DNA of 35,838 bases from Pirellulales bacterium (GCA_016931075.1 JAFGFF010000352.1:1-35838), one strand, 5' to 3'. Shown: positions 8,430 to 17,780, numbered from the stretch's first letter. A program made the numbers and translations. Notes: generated by a model not told the origin, from the sequence alone.

Positions 8430-9220
8430 TACACTAGCTGCTCCCTTCTTGCCGCCCGCGAAAGACCGATCAACATCCAATCGCCGTCGCCGGGAGATGG
8501 AACAAGACGGCCTTTCCCACTACCTTCGGCTCGTTCCAGGCAAGATAAAATTGGCCGGGCGAAAAAGCTCGGGACCCATCTGGTTTGAAATACCGGGAAA
8601 CTACACCTTGTGTTGCACCAGCGACAAAACAACGAGTTATTCTGTTTCAAACCTTCCGCGCCCGACAGTCCCCCGATAGCGAAGCCATTATGACCACCCG
8701 TGGCCGAAGCCTCAAACGGCAACCTATTGCATGTGTCGGTCGATTTCACCGATGGAACCTAGTGCAGGCGGCCAATTGCAGTCGGTGTGCGTCACCAACG
8801 CGCGCAAGGGGCGCGCCGTACGGGCTGCCAAGGCTTATCATCTAGGGACCGGCTCGACTTCGAGCGTGTCTCATTCGTGTCCCATTTTCACGAGTTTCCG
8901 GGACTTCGATTACCGAGACGGCAATTTGGGACTCGCCGGCCCGGGGTTGCGTCCAGAAACCGCCGGGAAGGGCTTGCGCCGGCAACAGAACGGTTATTGA
9001 CATCCGGTAGAGCCCCATTAAATTGAGTTAAATGGCGAGGTCAGACGCTTGTAGACGAGTTGGCTTCAAGTGGACAGGTGTCCCTGTCGGCTGAATACGC
9101 GACCGGTTCGCCCTATTGGTTGCCGCCGTGTGATTGGGCGAGAGTTGGGGCACACTTGCAAAGATCTCTTCTTCCGTGGCGAATTACTCCTGGAGTGCCT
9201 CGCTGGCATCAGGAACCAAT
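8430..9220. other. 791-bp intergenic region without a convincing gene
   Basis: Several short open frames exist (for example 8449-8679 and 8731-9000), but none has a recognisable product, a good ribosome-binding site or the codon bias of the neighbours. Base composition is more AT-rich than the flanking genes. The right part carries a promoter-like pair at 8997-9024 that would give the SecA-like gene a leader of about 190 bases. No riboswitch consensus or tRNA was recognised. Confidence 0.5.
8997..9024 (+). promoter_or_regulatory. Candidate promoter upstream of the SecA-like gene
   Basis: A perfect TTGACA (8997-9002), a 16-bp spacer and TAAATT (9019-9024; 4 of 6). A short imperfect inverted repeat, CCATTAA with TTAAATGG (9015-9034), overlaps the -10 region and could be an operator. 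The translation start is at 9221. Confidence 0.4.
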
Positions 9221-11575
9221 ATGTTTCGCATATTCACCGAACTCGTGGAGTTCTTCCATCGGGCCCGCGGCCGGCATGTTCAACTCGATTTGACGCCGTA
9301 CCAGAAACTCCTTGCCCGAATCAGCCAGTTGAACTTCGAAGCCGAAACGGATGATCGTCTGAAAGAACGGTCCGCCAGCCTCATAGCCCGCTTGCAACAA
9401 GGCACATCGCTGGACGACATTCTGATCGAGGGATTTACCTTGGTGCGTGAGTCCGCACGGCGCGTACTGGCCATGCGTCCGTTCGATGTACAAATGCTCG
9501 CTGGTATCGCTATGCATCGAGGTAAACTGGTCGAGATGCAGACGGGGGAAGGCAAGACCCTGGCGGCCGTGATGCCGGCGTATCTTAATGCTCTGGCGGG
9601 CCAGGGAGTGCATGTGCTTACGTTCAATGACTATTTGGCCCGCCGTGATGCCCAATGGATGGGCCCGCTCTATCGTTATCTCGGTCTTACCGTGGGCACG
9701 GTTCAGGAAGGAATGAGCCCTCGCGAGCGTAGAGAAGCGTATGCGTCCGATGTCACCTACGTGACGGCGAAAGAAGCTGGTTTTGACTACCTCCGCGATC
9801 ACTTGTGTACTCGCCAAGAGGATCTTGTCCATCGTCCGTTTCACTATGCGATCGTGGACGAAGCCGATTCGATCCTCATCGACGAAGCCCGCGTGCCTTT
9901 GGTGATCGCCGGCAGCGCGGAGGCTTGCCACATCGATCCTTACCGGGCCGCTGCGATAGTGCGCAATCTTGAAGCAGAGCGGCACTTCAAGGCCGATGAG
10001 TTTGATCGAAACGTTCGCTTTACCGAACTGGGTCTCGACCAACTGGAATCTGAGCTTCGTTGCGGTAGTCTGCATGCCCCGGATAATTTACAGCTGCTGA
10101 CGGACCTGAGCCTGGCTCTCCATGCTCGGGTCCTTTTACAGCGCGAGGTGGATTACATTGTTCGCGACGGGAGGATCGAACTGGTCGACGAGTTTACGGG
10201 ACGGGTGGCACAGAACCGGCGCTGGCCTGACGGCCTTCAGGCGGCAGTGGAAGCTAAGGAGGGCGTTGCACTGCAACCTCAAGGCTTCATCCGCGGATCA
10301 ATCACGCTGCAACACTTCCTGCGTCTCTACCCCAAAATTGCCGGCATGACGGCCACCGCGCAACCGGCAGCGGAAGAATTGTACACTTTCTACGAACTCG
10401 GCGTCGTACCGATACCTCCCAACCGCCCATTCATACGTACCGACAAGCCGGATACCATCTTCACACACAAGGAAGCGAAAGACCTTGCTTTGGTGGCAGA
10501 GATTTCCCACGTCCACCGCACCGGACGTCCCGTGCTTGTGGGTACTGCCAGTGTGGCGGAGTCGGAGCATCTGGCTGCCCTGCTCACGGACATAGACATC
10601 GAGTGCCAAGTGCTCAACGCCAGAAATGACGAGCGTGAAGCGCAAATCGTCGCGCAAGCCGCCCTACCCGGCGCGGTGACCATCTCCACCAACATGGCAG
10701 GCCGCGGCACAGACATCAAGCTCGGCGGAGATCCACCTCAAGACCACCAACGCGTTAAGGTAAAAGACCTGGGCGGCCTGTACGTGATCGGCACAAACCG
10801 GCACGAGAGCCGGCGCATCGACGATCAACTGCGAGGGCGGGCGGGCCGCCAAGGCGACCCCGGCGAGTCGCGATTCTTCATCAGCTTGGAGGACGATTTG
10901 ATCGATCGCTACGGCATACGACGTCTGCTTCCTTCCCGCGATCAAGATCTGCGTCAAGACGAACCGGTGACGGATTCCTCGGTTCACCGAGCCATTGCCC
11001 GCGCCCAGCAAACCATCGAGCGTCAGACCTTTGAGATTCGCCGAACTCTTTGGCGGTATGCCTCGCTCGTGGAGAACCAGCGCCAGAAGATTCACCGGAG
11101 GCGTCAAGCGATTCTGGTAGATCAAGAACCCCTTACTCTCCTGGCCACACGCGCAACGGATCGCTACGATCAACTTCGATGGACTGTCGGCGATCAGATC
11201 CTCCATCAGGTTGAAAAGCAAATTACCCTGTTTCAAATCGATCAGTGTTGGGTGGAGTATCTTGTCCGGGTGGCTGACATTCGTGACAACATCCATTTGG
11301 TCGTGCTGGGAGGAATGTATGATCCCCTCGATGAATTTCATAAAATGGTCGGCCGTGAATTCAGCAGCCTTCTGGAGAAGATCGACGAGCGAATCATTCA
11401 GACGTTCTGCTCCGCAGAGACCACCGAGAAGGGTATCGACCTGGCAAAGGAAGGACTCGTGGGACCTTCCTCGACTTGGACCTATTTAATCAGCGATAAT
11501 CCATTCGGCGATGCACTGCAACGGCTACTTCGTGGTCTGAAGCGGTGTCTCGCGGACGAGTCCGATGATGACTGA
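9221..11575 (+). CDS. SecA paralogue (accessory SecA-like ATPase) lacking the C-terminal zinc motif
   Basis: A 784-aa SecA-family motor. ATG 9221 (MFRIFTELVEFFHRARGRH) is preceded by AGGA six bases upstream; an upstream in-frame start would add 29 unlike residues. Blocks in order: Walker A MQTGEGKT (106-113), FNDYLARRDAQWMGPLY, AKEAGFDYLRDHL (housekeeping SecA usually has TNNEFGFDYLRDN), DEAD-box VDEADSILIDEA (D213-D216), GRGTDIKLGG, and the arginine-finger region RRIDDQLRGRAGRQGDPGES. A helical-scaffold-like region (IDQCWVEYLVRVADIRDNIH) is still present. The protein ends about 115 residues short of a typical 900-aa SecA, with no CxCxnCH zinc/SecB-binding tail. It probably feeds a subset of exported proteins to SecYEG, or has another envelope role. 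No SecY2 or accessory Sec partner lies beside it. It is probably a paralogue rather than the housekeeping copy, but I cannot see the rest of the genome. Confidence 0.9.
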   Translation: MFRIFTELVEFFHRARGRHVQLDLTPYQKLLARISQLNFEAETDDRLKERSASLIARLQQGTSLDDILIEGFTLVRESARRVLAMRPFDVQMLAGIAMHRGKLVEMQTGEGKTLAAVMPAYLNALAGQGVHVLTFNDYLARRDAQWMGPLYRYLGLTVGTVQEGMSPRERREAYASDVTYVTAKEAGFDYLRDHLCTRQEDLVHRPFHYAIVDEADSILIDEARVPLVIAGSAEACHIDPYRAAAIVRNLEAERHFKADEFDRNVRFTELGLDQLESELRCGSLHAPDNLQLLTDLSLALHARVLLQREVDYIVRDGRIELVDEFTGRVAQNRRWPDGLQAAVEAKEGVALQPQGFIRGSITLQHFLRLYPKIAGMTATAQPAAEELYTFYELGVVPIPPNRPFIRTDKPDTIFTHKEAKDLALVAEISHVHRTGRPVLVGTASVAESEHLAALLTDIDIECQVLNARNDEREAQIVAQAALPGAVTISTNMAGRGTDIKLGGDPPQDHQRVKVKDLGGLYVIGTNRHESRRIDDQLRGRAGRQGDPGESRFFISLEDDLIDRYGIRRLLPSRDQDLRQDEPVTDSSVHRAIARAQQTIERQTFEIRRTLWRYASLVENQRQKIHRRRQAILVDQEPLTLLATRATDRYDQLRWTVGDQILHQVEKQITLFQIDQCWVEYLVRVADIRDNIHLVVLGGMYDPLDEFHKMVGREFSSLLEKIDERIIQTFCSAETTEKGIDLAKEGLVGPSSTWTYLISDNPFGDALQRLLRGLKRCLADESDDD

Positions 11576-11972
11576 TGGGAAGAGTTCGCGGATGGAGCAC
11601 AGCACAAAGTTGATGCACGTTGCCTCACGCGTCTTGTGGAACATAGGCGAGTTCTCAGCAAACATATGACCTAGGCGAGACGGCCCGAAAACCGATCCTT
11701 TTTCAGCACCTCCCCAAGGACGTTCTCACGCTTTAACCACGGGGATCGGCCCGATAGTGCTCAGTGAATCACTGAATCACATTTTGTTGATTCCAACGCG
11801 GTCAATGTTCACACTTCGCCGCCGACGGGCCGCTTCACGGCCTGATCGGCTCTCTTTGGGCCATGAGAAGCGCTCATGAGCAATGCAGACCTCAATAGTT
11901 CATTGGCATCCAGGCATGACACGTGTCACCAGTTTGTGTAAACTTGCATGAGGGTCAAACCGGAGGAAACTA
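11576..11972. other. 397-bp intergenic region upstream of the glycosidase
   Basis: No gene is seen. Short signals present: a tandem 8-bp repeat TGAATCAC twice (11765-11780), a hairpin CATGAG-AAGCG-CTCATG (11862-11878), the 12-bp palindrome at 11917-11928, and the strong ribosome-binding site GGAGGA (11962-11967) of the downstream gene. No clear terminator was found for the SecA-like gene. Confidence 0.5.
11917..11944 (+). promoter_or_regulatory. Perfect 12-bp palindrome overlapping a promoter-like pair before the GH116 gene
   Basis: TGACACGTGTCA (11917-11928) is a perfect palindrome with a central CG, the shape of many LacI-family operators. Its first six bases could serve as a -35 box for TAAACT (11939-11944) with a 16-bp spacer. 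A repressor bound there would block the glycosidase gene that starts at 11973. No LacI-type regulator gene is in this window. The assignment is inference. Confidence 0.4.
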
Positions 11973-14900
11973 ATGATGAATGCCAATTTGAGTACGATTG
12001 GCTACTTCACGATCATTCTTATTGCGACCTCTGTTTGTCAAGGGAATTCATCTGCAGCGTCGAGCTGCCCGGCCGGGACGTGCTGTGACTTGCCCGCAAG
12101 CAGTGTGGTCATCTCGCCTGAGCATCACGTGCCGGCCGACAAGAACCTGTCGCCCGAGTGGATCGCGAGCCTGACCGCGAAGGACCATCGCAAGATCTTT
12201 CGCAGCAAGGAACTTTTCACGATCGGCATGCCTTGTGGTGGCGTCTGTGCCGGGCAGCTTTACGTCCGCGGCGACGGCACACTTGCACGTTGGTGGATCG
12301 CCAACAACGCCTACATCACGGGTGTGTGGTGGCCGCCCTATGAGGATCCCCGTAAGGATTACTCGATGCAGACGCCCTTGGGGCCCTGTCAGTCCGCTTA
12401 TCGGACCTATCGCCCTGAGAGCTACGTCGAGCAGCGGTTCGCTCTCCGTGTTGTCTCTGGCGACGGCAAGGCGGTCGTCGCGACTCTCGATCACGACGGT
12501 TTCGACGACATCGGGTTCATCGGCGAATATCCTATTGCCACGATCCTCTACGAAAGAAAGCAAAAGGTTCCGCTCCCTGTGGCCGTTCGGGCCGAGGTCT
12601 TTTCGCCCTTCATTCCGCTCAATTGCCGCGATTCGGCCATGCCTGTGACCGTTCTGCGTTACGAACTGACGAACCGCAGCGAAGAACCGATCGATGTTTC
12701 ACTCGTCGGCTGGCTCCAGAACGCCGTGTGCCTGGAACTGGCCGATCGCGTGCGCGGCGAGAGTCGCAATGTCGTCATTCGTCACGGTGGCTTGACTTCC
12801 GTCGAAATGGACTTCCTGCCGGAACCCGTTTCATCGACGGAGCCACGCCGAACTCGTATATTGGCCGACTTCGAAAAGGGCACCTACGCAGGCTGGTCGG
12901 TCGAAGGCGATGCTTTTAGTGACGCACCGGCGACCGGTACGCTGCCCAACCAACAGAAACTCGGCGCCTGGGAGGGAAAATACTTCGTGAACTCGTACCG
13001 AGGCGGAAACGACCGGCTACAGGGATGTCTGATCTCGGAGGAGTTCACGATCACGGAACCATTCATGACATTTCGAATCGGGGGCGGCGATCACCCGGGT
13101 CGGACCTGTGTGAACCTCGTTATCGACGGTCGAATCGTCCGGACGGCAACGGGAACCAGGAACGTCAATCTCTCGTCAGACTGTTGGCACGTCGGACCGT
13201 GGATCGGCAAGAAAGCCCATGTCGAAATCGTCGATCGCGAATCGGGGCCTTGGGGCCATATCACGTTCGATCACATGTGCCTGACGAACATGCCGCCCAA
13301 AATGCCGCTGCTTCGTGAGCACCCGCAGTTCGGCAACATGGCACTGACCGCCATGGACCGCGGTGCGACGGCAGTCGCGGCCTGGAAATCGAAAAACGCC
13401 ATGCTTGACGAATTGGTCGCCCATGCCTCGCCTCGCGGGCCGGACATGGCACGAAAGCCGTTGGGTACAAAGTGCATTGGAACCGTTTGCACGCCTCTGC
13501 ACCTCGAACCGGGCCAGCGCCGTGCAGCCACCTTTCTTGTTACATGGTACTTCCCCAATCGCCGGCAAGGAAACGTCGGCCCTATATGGGGAACTCATGC
13601 AGGCATTGGTCAGCGCGTCGGGAACATGTATGCCAACTGGTTCAATTCCTCGCTCGATGTTGCCCGTTACGTCGCTGAGAACTCCGACCGACTCTATCGC
13701 GAAACCCGCCTCTTTCGCGACACCTACTATGACACGACACTACCCTATTGGCTGGCCCAGCGGATCTCGATGCAGGTTTCCACCCTGGCCACAGAAACCT
13801 GCCAATGGTGGGCCAACGGTCGTTTCTGGGCGTTCGAGGGCGTCGGTTGTTGCCATGGCACGTGTAATCACGTGTGGCATTACGAGCAGGCCATGGCGAG
13901 GCTCTTCCCGACACTTCAGCGCTCCTGGCTTGAAATGCAGACATTCAATCCGCAAACCGGATTCGACGCCGCGACGGGCATGATTCGCTACCGCGGCGAA
14001 GGTCTCGACGTTTGGGCCGCTGACGGCCAGTCAGGCAATATCCTGATGGCTTTGCGAGAGCATCAGCTTTCGCCTGACGACCAATTCCTGAAACGAAACT
14101 GGCCGGCGGTGCGCAAGGCTATCGAGTTCCTCATCGAGCAGGATAAACAAGACGGCAACGAGGACGGAATCCTTGAAGGCCCGCAACACAACACCTATGA
14201 CATCAACTTCTACGGGGCCAACTCCATGATCGGCTCGCTTTATCATGCGTCCTTGCTCGCCGGGGAGAAAATGGCTGTCACTGTTGAAGATCCTCGTTTT
14301 GCCGCCAGGTGCCGGCACCTCGCCGACTCGGGCCGCAGGCTCACGGTCGAACGACTTTTCAACGGCGAATACTTCATTCAGGACGTCGATCTCCAAAAAC
14401 ACCCCCACGACCAATTCGGCAAAGGCTGCCTGTCCGACCAAATGATCGGGCAGACCTGGGCACATTCCCTGGGTCTCGGTTATCTCTATCCTGAAAAGTA
14501 CGTCCACTCTGCCTTGCGCGCAGTCTGGAAGTATAACTGGGCCCCTGATGTCGGGCCGCAGATCAAGGCACATCGGCCCGAAATCCACTATGCCAATCCG
14601 GGCGAGGCCGGCCTGCTGCTTTGCACCTGGCCGACGAGTCCACACCCGGGGCCCCAGTCGGTGCGCTACCGCAATACCGTTTGGACAGGTATCGAGTTTC
14701 AGGTTGCCGCTAACATGATTTATGAAGGGATGATCACTGAAGGACTGGGCATTGTACGCGGCGTGCACGAGCGGTACGACGCAGTCAAACACAATCCGTG
14801 GAATCTGATCCTGTGCGGCGACCACTACTCCCGCGCCATGGCCTCCTGGGGCTGTCTGTTGGCAGTCTCCGGCTTCACCTATGACGGCCCCGCCGGCGAG

Positions 14901-15257
14901 TTGGGCTTCGCGCCTCGCCTTTCGCCCGAACACTTTCGGGCTTTCTTCTCCGGCACCGAAGGCTGGGGGACGCTCCACCAGCACCGCGAATCCGACCAAC
15001 AGATCAATCAGATTGAATTGGCCTGGGGAAAACTGCGATTGAACTCACTTCGATTCGATCTTCCGGAGAACATGACACCGGCGGAGGACATCCTAGTCAC
15101 GGTGGCAGGGCACAAGGTTCCCGCCAGCTCGCGCCTTCACAACCGGCATCTGACCATCACTCTCCAGCGATCCGCAGTCCTCACCGCGCGTGAATCACTA
15201 ACCGTGACCATTCCTCTTACTCCACACGGCTCAACTCGGTCGTTGGGTACGAAGTAA
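11973..15257 (+). CDS. Exported GH116-family glycosidase (GBA2-like) with an inserted beta-sandwich-like domain
   Basis: A 1094-aa secreted enzyme. The start ATGATG (11973) has GGAGGA 5 bases upstream. Residues 1-28 look like a signal peptide (NLSTIGYFTIILIATSVCQG). The N-terminal part has IGMPCGGVCAGQLYVRGDG, like the GH116 first domain. Residues about 296-438 are an extra module (DFEKGTYAGWSVEGDAF, NSYRGGNDRLQG, FRIGGGDHPGRTCVNLVIDG, GPWGHITFDH), the type often found at the end of GH32 levanases/fructanases. The alpha-helical catalytic part follows. The FWAFEG glutamate (E622) lines up with the nucleophile of human GBA2 (YLEGQE), and NTYDINFYG (D743) with the acid/base Asp in its QTYDGW motif. 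CNHVWHYEQAMARLFPTLQRSW is a strong family block. Family members hydrolyse beta-glucosides, beta-xylosides or N-acetylglucosaminides; the substrate here is unknown. It is monocistronic and convergent with the next gene. Confidence 0.88.
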   Translation: MMNANLSTIGYFTIILIATSVCQGNSSAASSCPAGTCCDLPASSVVISPEHHVPADKNLSPEWIASLTAKDHRKIFRSKELFTIGMPCGGVCAGQLYVRGDGTLARWWIANNAYITGVWWPPYEDPRKDYSMQTPLGPCQSAYRTYRPESYVEQRFALRVVSGDGKAVVATLDHDGFDDIGFIGEYPIATILYERKQKVPLPVAVRAEVFSPFIPLNCRDSAMPVTVLRYELTNRSEEPIDVSLVGWLQNAVCLELADRVRGESRNVVIRHGGLTSVEMDFLPEPVSSTEPRRTRILADFEKGTYAGWSVEGDAFSDAPATGTLPNQQKLGAWEGKYFVNSYRGGNDRLQGCLISEEFTITEPFMTFRIGGGDHPGRTCVNLVIDGRIVRTATGTRNVNLSSDCWHVGPWIGKKAHVEIVDRESGPWGHITFDHMCLTNMPPKMPLLREHPQFGNMALTAMDRGATAVAAWKSKNAMLDELVAHASPRGPDMARKPLGTKCIGTVCTPLHLEPGQRRAATFLVTWYFPNRRQGNVGPIWGTHAGIGQRVGNMYANWFNSSLDVARYVAENSDRLYRETRLFRDTYYDTTLPYWLAQRISMQVSTLATETCQWWANGRFWAFEGVGCCHGTCNHVWHYEQAMARLFPTLQRSWLEMQTFNPQTGFDAATGMIRYRGEGLDVWAADGQSGNILMALREHQLSPDDQFLKRNWPAVRKAIEFLIEQDKQDGNEDGILEGPQHNTYDINFYGANSMIGSLYHASLLAGEKMAVTVEDPRFAARCRHLADSGRRLTVERLFNGEYFIQDVDLQKHPHDQFGKGCLSDQMIGQTWAHSLGLGYLYPEKYVHSALRAVWKYNWAPDVGPQIKAHRPEIHYANPGEAGLLLCTWPTSPHPGPQSVRYRNTVWTGIEFQVAANMIYEGMITEGLGIVRGVHERYDAVKHNPWNLILCGDHYSRAMASWGCLLAVSGFTYDGPAGELGFAPRLSPEHFRAFFSGTEGWGTLHQHRESDQQINQIELAWGKLRLNSLRFDLPENMTPAEDILVTVAGHKVPASSRLHNRHLTITLQRSAVLTARESLTVTIPLTPHGSTRSLGTK

Positions 15258-15386
15258 ACGGTTGGTTTTGGACGAACTGGGAACAGTCACCTCCCAGAGC
15301 CGACCACATCAACTCTCCATCGGCTTGTGAGACCTCCACAAGGCTGCCGTGTTTCCCCAACGCCGTCGCCAGCTTCAGTGAGGGTC

Positions 15387-15405
15387 TCCGGAATCCAATT
15401 CCGGA
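15387..15405. terminator. Hairpin between convergent genes (possible bidirectional transcription stop)
   Basis: TCCGGAAT-CCA-ATTCCGGA is a perfect 8-bp stem with a 3-nt loop. It lies in the 203-bp gap between the glycosidase (+) and the vWA protein (-), where a bidirectional stop is expected. There is no U-tract on either side, so the terminator role is uncertain. Confidence 0.35.
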
Positions 15406-15460
15406 ACGGTCTCAAACGAGCCAACAATGAAGGCTTGGCTGTGGATCCTTAATGGCTTTC

Positions 15461-17656
15461 CTACTGCACAAGCCGGACTTGCGGGTTGGTGATGATCTCG
15501 CGGAAGATGTCGGCCAGTCGTTCTTCATACTCGGCCGGGTTGCCGCTGCCGCGAGGGCTGCCGCCGGAGTCGTTGGCCGTGCCGCCGAGCCGGGCCATCC
15601 GGTCCATGAAGTCGTAGTCGCTCCCCAGACCGAGACCCACCGGGAAGACCTGCCAGTTCTCCGCCTGCATCCGGGCCGCGGCGACCAGCGGCGCGTTGTG
15701 CGAGAGCTTGTTGCTCGGGTAGTACTCGTCGCTCCGGTGGGACGAGATATAGCTGCTCACACTCGACGAGCTGCTCTCCGTCAGGTTCGGAACACCGTCA
15801 GTCAGCAGAACGACGACCTTGTTCGTCCCTCGGCGGCCTTTGCCCCCTTCGTCGCTTGGGCGAATATGCTTTTGCGCGGCCAGGAGACCGGCGTCGGTGG
15901 CCGTCGAAGCGGATCCGTCGCCGACCGCTTGCAGATGGGTGCAGGCCAACATCGCTTCTTCGTAGTCGGGCGTGAGTGTCTGTTGGACGATGGGACCACC
16001 GTCGCTAAGCCGATCAAAACTGATGACCGAGACCCAGTCCCGCTGGTCGGGGTCCTGGATGTGCTCATTCCGCTCACGGACCACCTCCAACGCCGCAATC
16101 AACGCCCGGCGCGAGGCGTGAACCGGCTGCTCGCGCGGAGGGAACTGGAACGATCCGCCGGCCGTGTCCTCCGTGTGCCAAGGGCAGTACGGGCTCTGGG
16201 TCGACAAGGGAACGTACTGGCCTCCGACCGGACGCATGTCGCGGCCGTAGTCCATCATGAACTGGACGTAGGTCTGGTAGCCGATCCAATTACGGAAGGC
16301 CGCCGGCGCGCTGCTGCTGGAGTGGGGGAACGTCGAGCGATTTGGGTTGCCGAAACCGGTGATGCGGTCCGAATCCTGATTCGGGGGCAACGTCCCCCGG
16401 CTGGACGAACCTCCCCCCGGCGCGGCCGGCAGGAGCTGGACGAACAGGGCCGCTTGGAACGACCGAGGCGACGTCCGCAGGCTCAGGCCGCGGTATCCGC
16501 CCACCGGCGCAAGCAGGCTGGCCGGCCGGTCCGCCTGGCTCCACCAGGGCCACCCGCCCCAGGGATTCCACGGGTTCCATGGATTCCACGGGTTCGGATT
16601 GGGATTGGGCTCCGGTTCAGGTTCAGGCTCTGGTTCCGGTGTAGGTTCCGGTGTAGGTTCCGGTTCTGGCTCCGGTTCGGGAGCCGGCTCGGGACCGGGA
16701 TACGGGGCGGGACTTGGATTTGGCAGGCTGCTGCCCACCGACTTGCTCTCGACGATGTAGTCGAGGTATTTCTCCCAGTAGTCGTAGTTGGTTTTGCTGT
16801 CGGGCGTCGGTTTGGCCTTCGGCATGACCCGGGCGATCTGCTCGTCGATGATGAACGAGTAGGCCTTCTTTTTCCGGGTGGACTCGCTGTCGTTGCTCTT
16901 GATCCGGTAGTCCTGCGGGATGTTGCTCTTCGTCAGCGGGCCGTTGTCCTCGGTCAGGGCGGCGTAGGAATAGGCGTCTTGCCGATTGGTCCAGGGCGTG
17001 CCCAGATATTCAAGCTTGCCGGGGTACGAGCCGTACCCGAAGTCGTCGAAGACCTTGTCCATCAGTTCGCTTCCGATGGTCGAGTAGCCGGCCCCGGAGA
17101 ATTCGTCGTTGATCGCCTCGGTGGCCCAGCAGGGTTCGGTGTCGTCGTTCATCGAGCCGGAGAGGTCGACGACGAACGCGATGTCGCGCGGGGTGGCCAT
17201 GGCCACGGCCGAGGACTTCATCGAGTAGGACATGGCGTTGAGCACCCGTCCGAAGAAGAGGGGCACTTCGCCGCCGTGGTTGGCGTCGCGTCGCGCGGTG
17301 ACACGCACGGCGTTGCCAGGCCGCGTGCCGGTCGACGTGAAGCGTCTCTCTTTGGCGTCCCACATACCCAGTTCGACATCACCTTCGTTGATCTTGACGA
17401 GTTGGTTGGCGGCCTGATGTTTCCCGGCGAGGGTATCGGCCATGTCGAACACTTCCTCATAGGGGTGGCCCAGCTTCGACGCGGCGGCCATCGCGGCCGA
17501 GTCGGCGGCTACTTGGAGCTGCGTCCGGGTCAGGACGATGTGCCCCAGGTCCAGCGCGAATGCCATCATGCCCAAGATCACCAGGAGCATAACCGAAAAG
17601 AAAACCAACGTGGCCGCGCGACGGGGATGCGTTTTTCTTCGGGGTGTATTCTTCAT
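15461..17656 (-). CDS. TadG-like pilus-assembly N-terminus fused to a von Willebrand factor A domain
   Basis: A 731-aa envelope protein. I choose ATG 17656 (MKNTPRRKTHPRRAATLVFF) because the TadE/TadG N-terminal signature starts here: a basic start, a single membrane helix (TLVFFSVMLLVILGMMAFAL), then DLGHIVLTRTQLQVAADSAA. The vWA domain begins around residue 155 with MIDAS FVVDLSGSMN (D164, S166, S168). Its later strand VVVLLTDGVPNLTES comes hundreds of residues further on, so the vWA is split by a large insertion holding a Pro/Glu repeat and a WNPWNPWNPW tract. By family it would sit in the inner membrane with the vWA outside, binding partners through a metal ion, in Tad/Flp-type pilus or surface assembly. 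No other tad genes are here. Its long upstream region holds a c-di-GMP riboswitch, which suggests control by that messenger. Confidence 0.85.
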   Translation of the reverse strand: MKNTPRRKTHPRRAATLVFFSVMLLVILGMMAFALDLGHIVLTRTQLQVAADSAAMAAASKLGHPYEEVFDMADTLAGKHQAANQLVKINEGDVELGMWDAKERRFTSTGTRPGNAVRVTARRDANHGGEVPLFFGRVLNAMSYSMKSSAVAMATPRDIAFVVDLSGSMNDDTEPCWATEAINDEFSGAGYSTIGSELMDKVFDDFGYGSYPGKLEYLGTPWTNRQDAYSYAALTEDNGPLTKSNIPQDYRIKSNDSESTRKKKAYSFIIDEQIARVMPKAKPTPDSKTNYDYWEKYLDYIVESKSVGSSLPNPSPAPYPGPEPAPEPEPEPEPTPEPTPEPEPEPEPEPNPNPNPWNPWNPWNPWGGWPWWSQADRPASLLAPVGGYRGLSLRTSPRSFQAALFVQLLPAAPGGGSSSRGTLPPNQDSDRITGFGNPNRSTFPHSSSSAPAAFRNWIGYQTYVQFMMDYGRDMRPVGGQYVPLSTQSPYCPWHTEDTAGGSFQFPPREQPVHASRRALIAALEVVRERNEHIQDPDQRDWVSVISFDRLSDGGPIVQQTLTPDYEEAMLACTHLQAVGDGSASTATDAGLLAAQKHIRPSDEGGKGRRGTNKVVVLLTDGVPNLTESSSSSVSSYISSHRSDEYYPSNKLSHNAPLVAAARMQAENWQVFPVGLGLGSDYDFMDRMARLGGTANDSGGSPRGSGNPAEYEERLADIFREIITNPQVRLVQ
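16559..16700. repeat. Tandem low-complexity repeat coding for (PE/PT)n and (NPW)n inside the vWA protein
   Basis: On the minus strand this encodes alternating Pro-Glu and Pro-Thr dipeptides, then PNPNPNP, then repeated NPW units. At DNA level there are near-perfect repeats of GGATTCCACGGGTTCC and GGTTCCGGTGTA. Such a tract is prone to length change by slippage. It lies within the insertion of the vWA domain and may be a flexible stalk. Confidence 0.75.
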
Positions 17657-17780
17657 GGTCGTACTCGCTTTGCAATGGAATGACTCGGTGTACGGGGTCT
17701 CTTGCGCCCGGCCCGACGGACCGGCGGAAACACCCGTGTTGTGTCGGTATCGATAGACTCCAAGAAGAACCGGCGGCGCG

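Noticed and set aside
8449-9000. Short plus-strand frames before the SecA-like gene
   Set aside because: No ribosome-binding sites, families or codon bias support them.
15452-17683. A 743-codon open frame on the plus strand, opposite the vWA gene
   Set aside because: Its translation is low in complexity and matches no family, while the minus strand has TadG and vWA motifs throughout. High GC opens the opposite frame.
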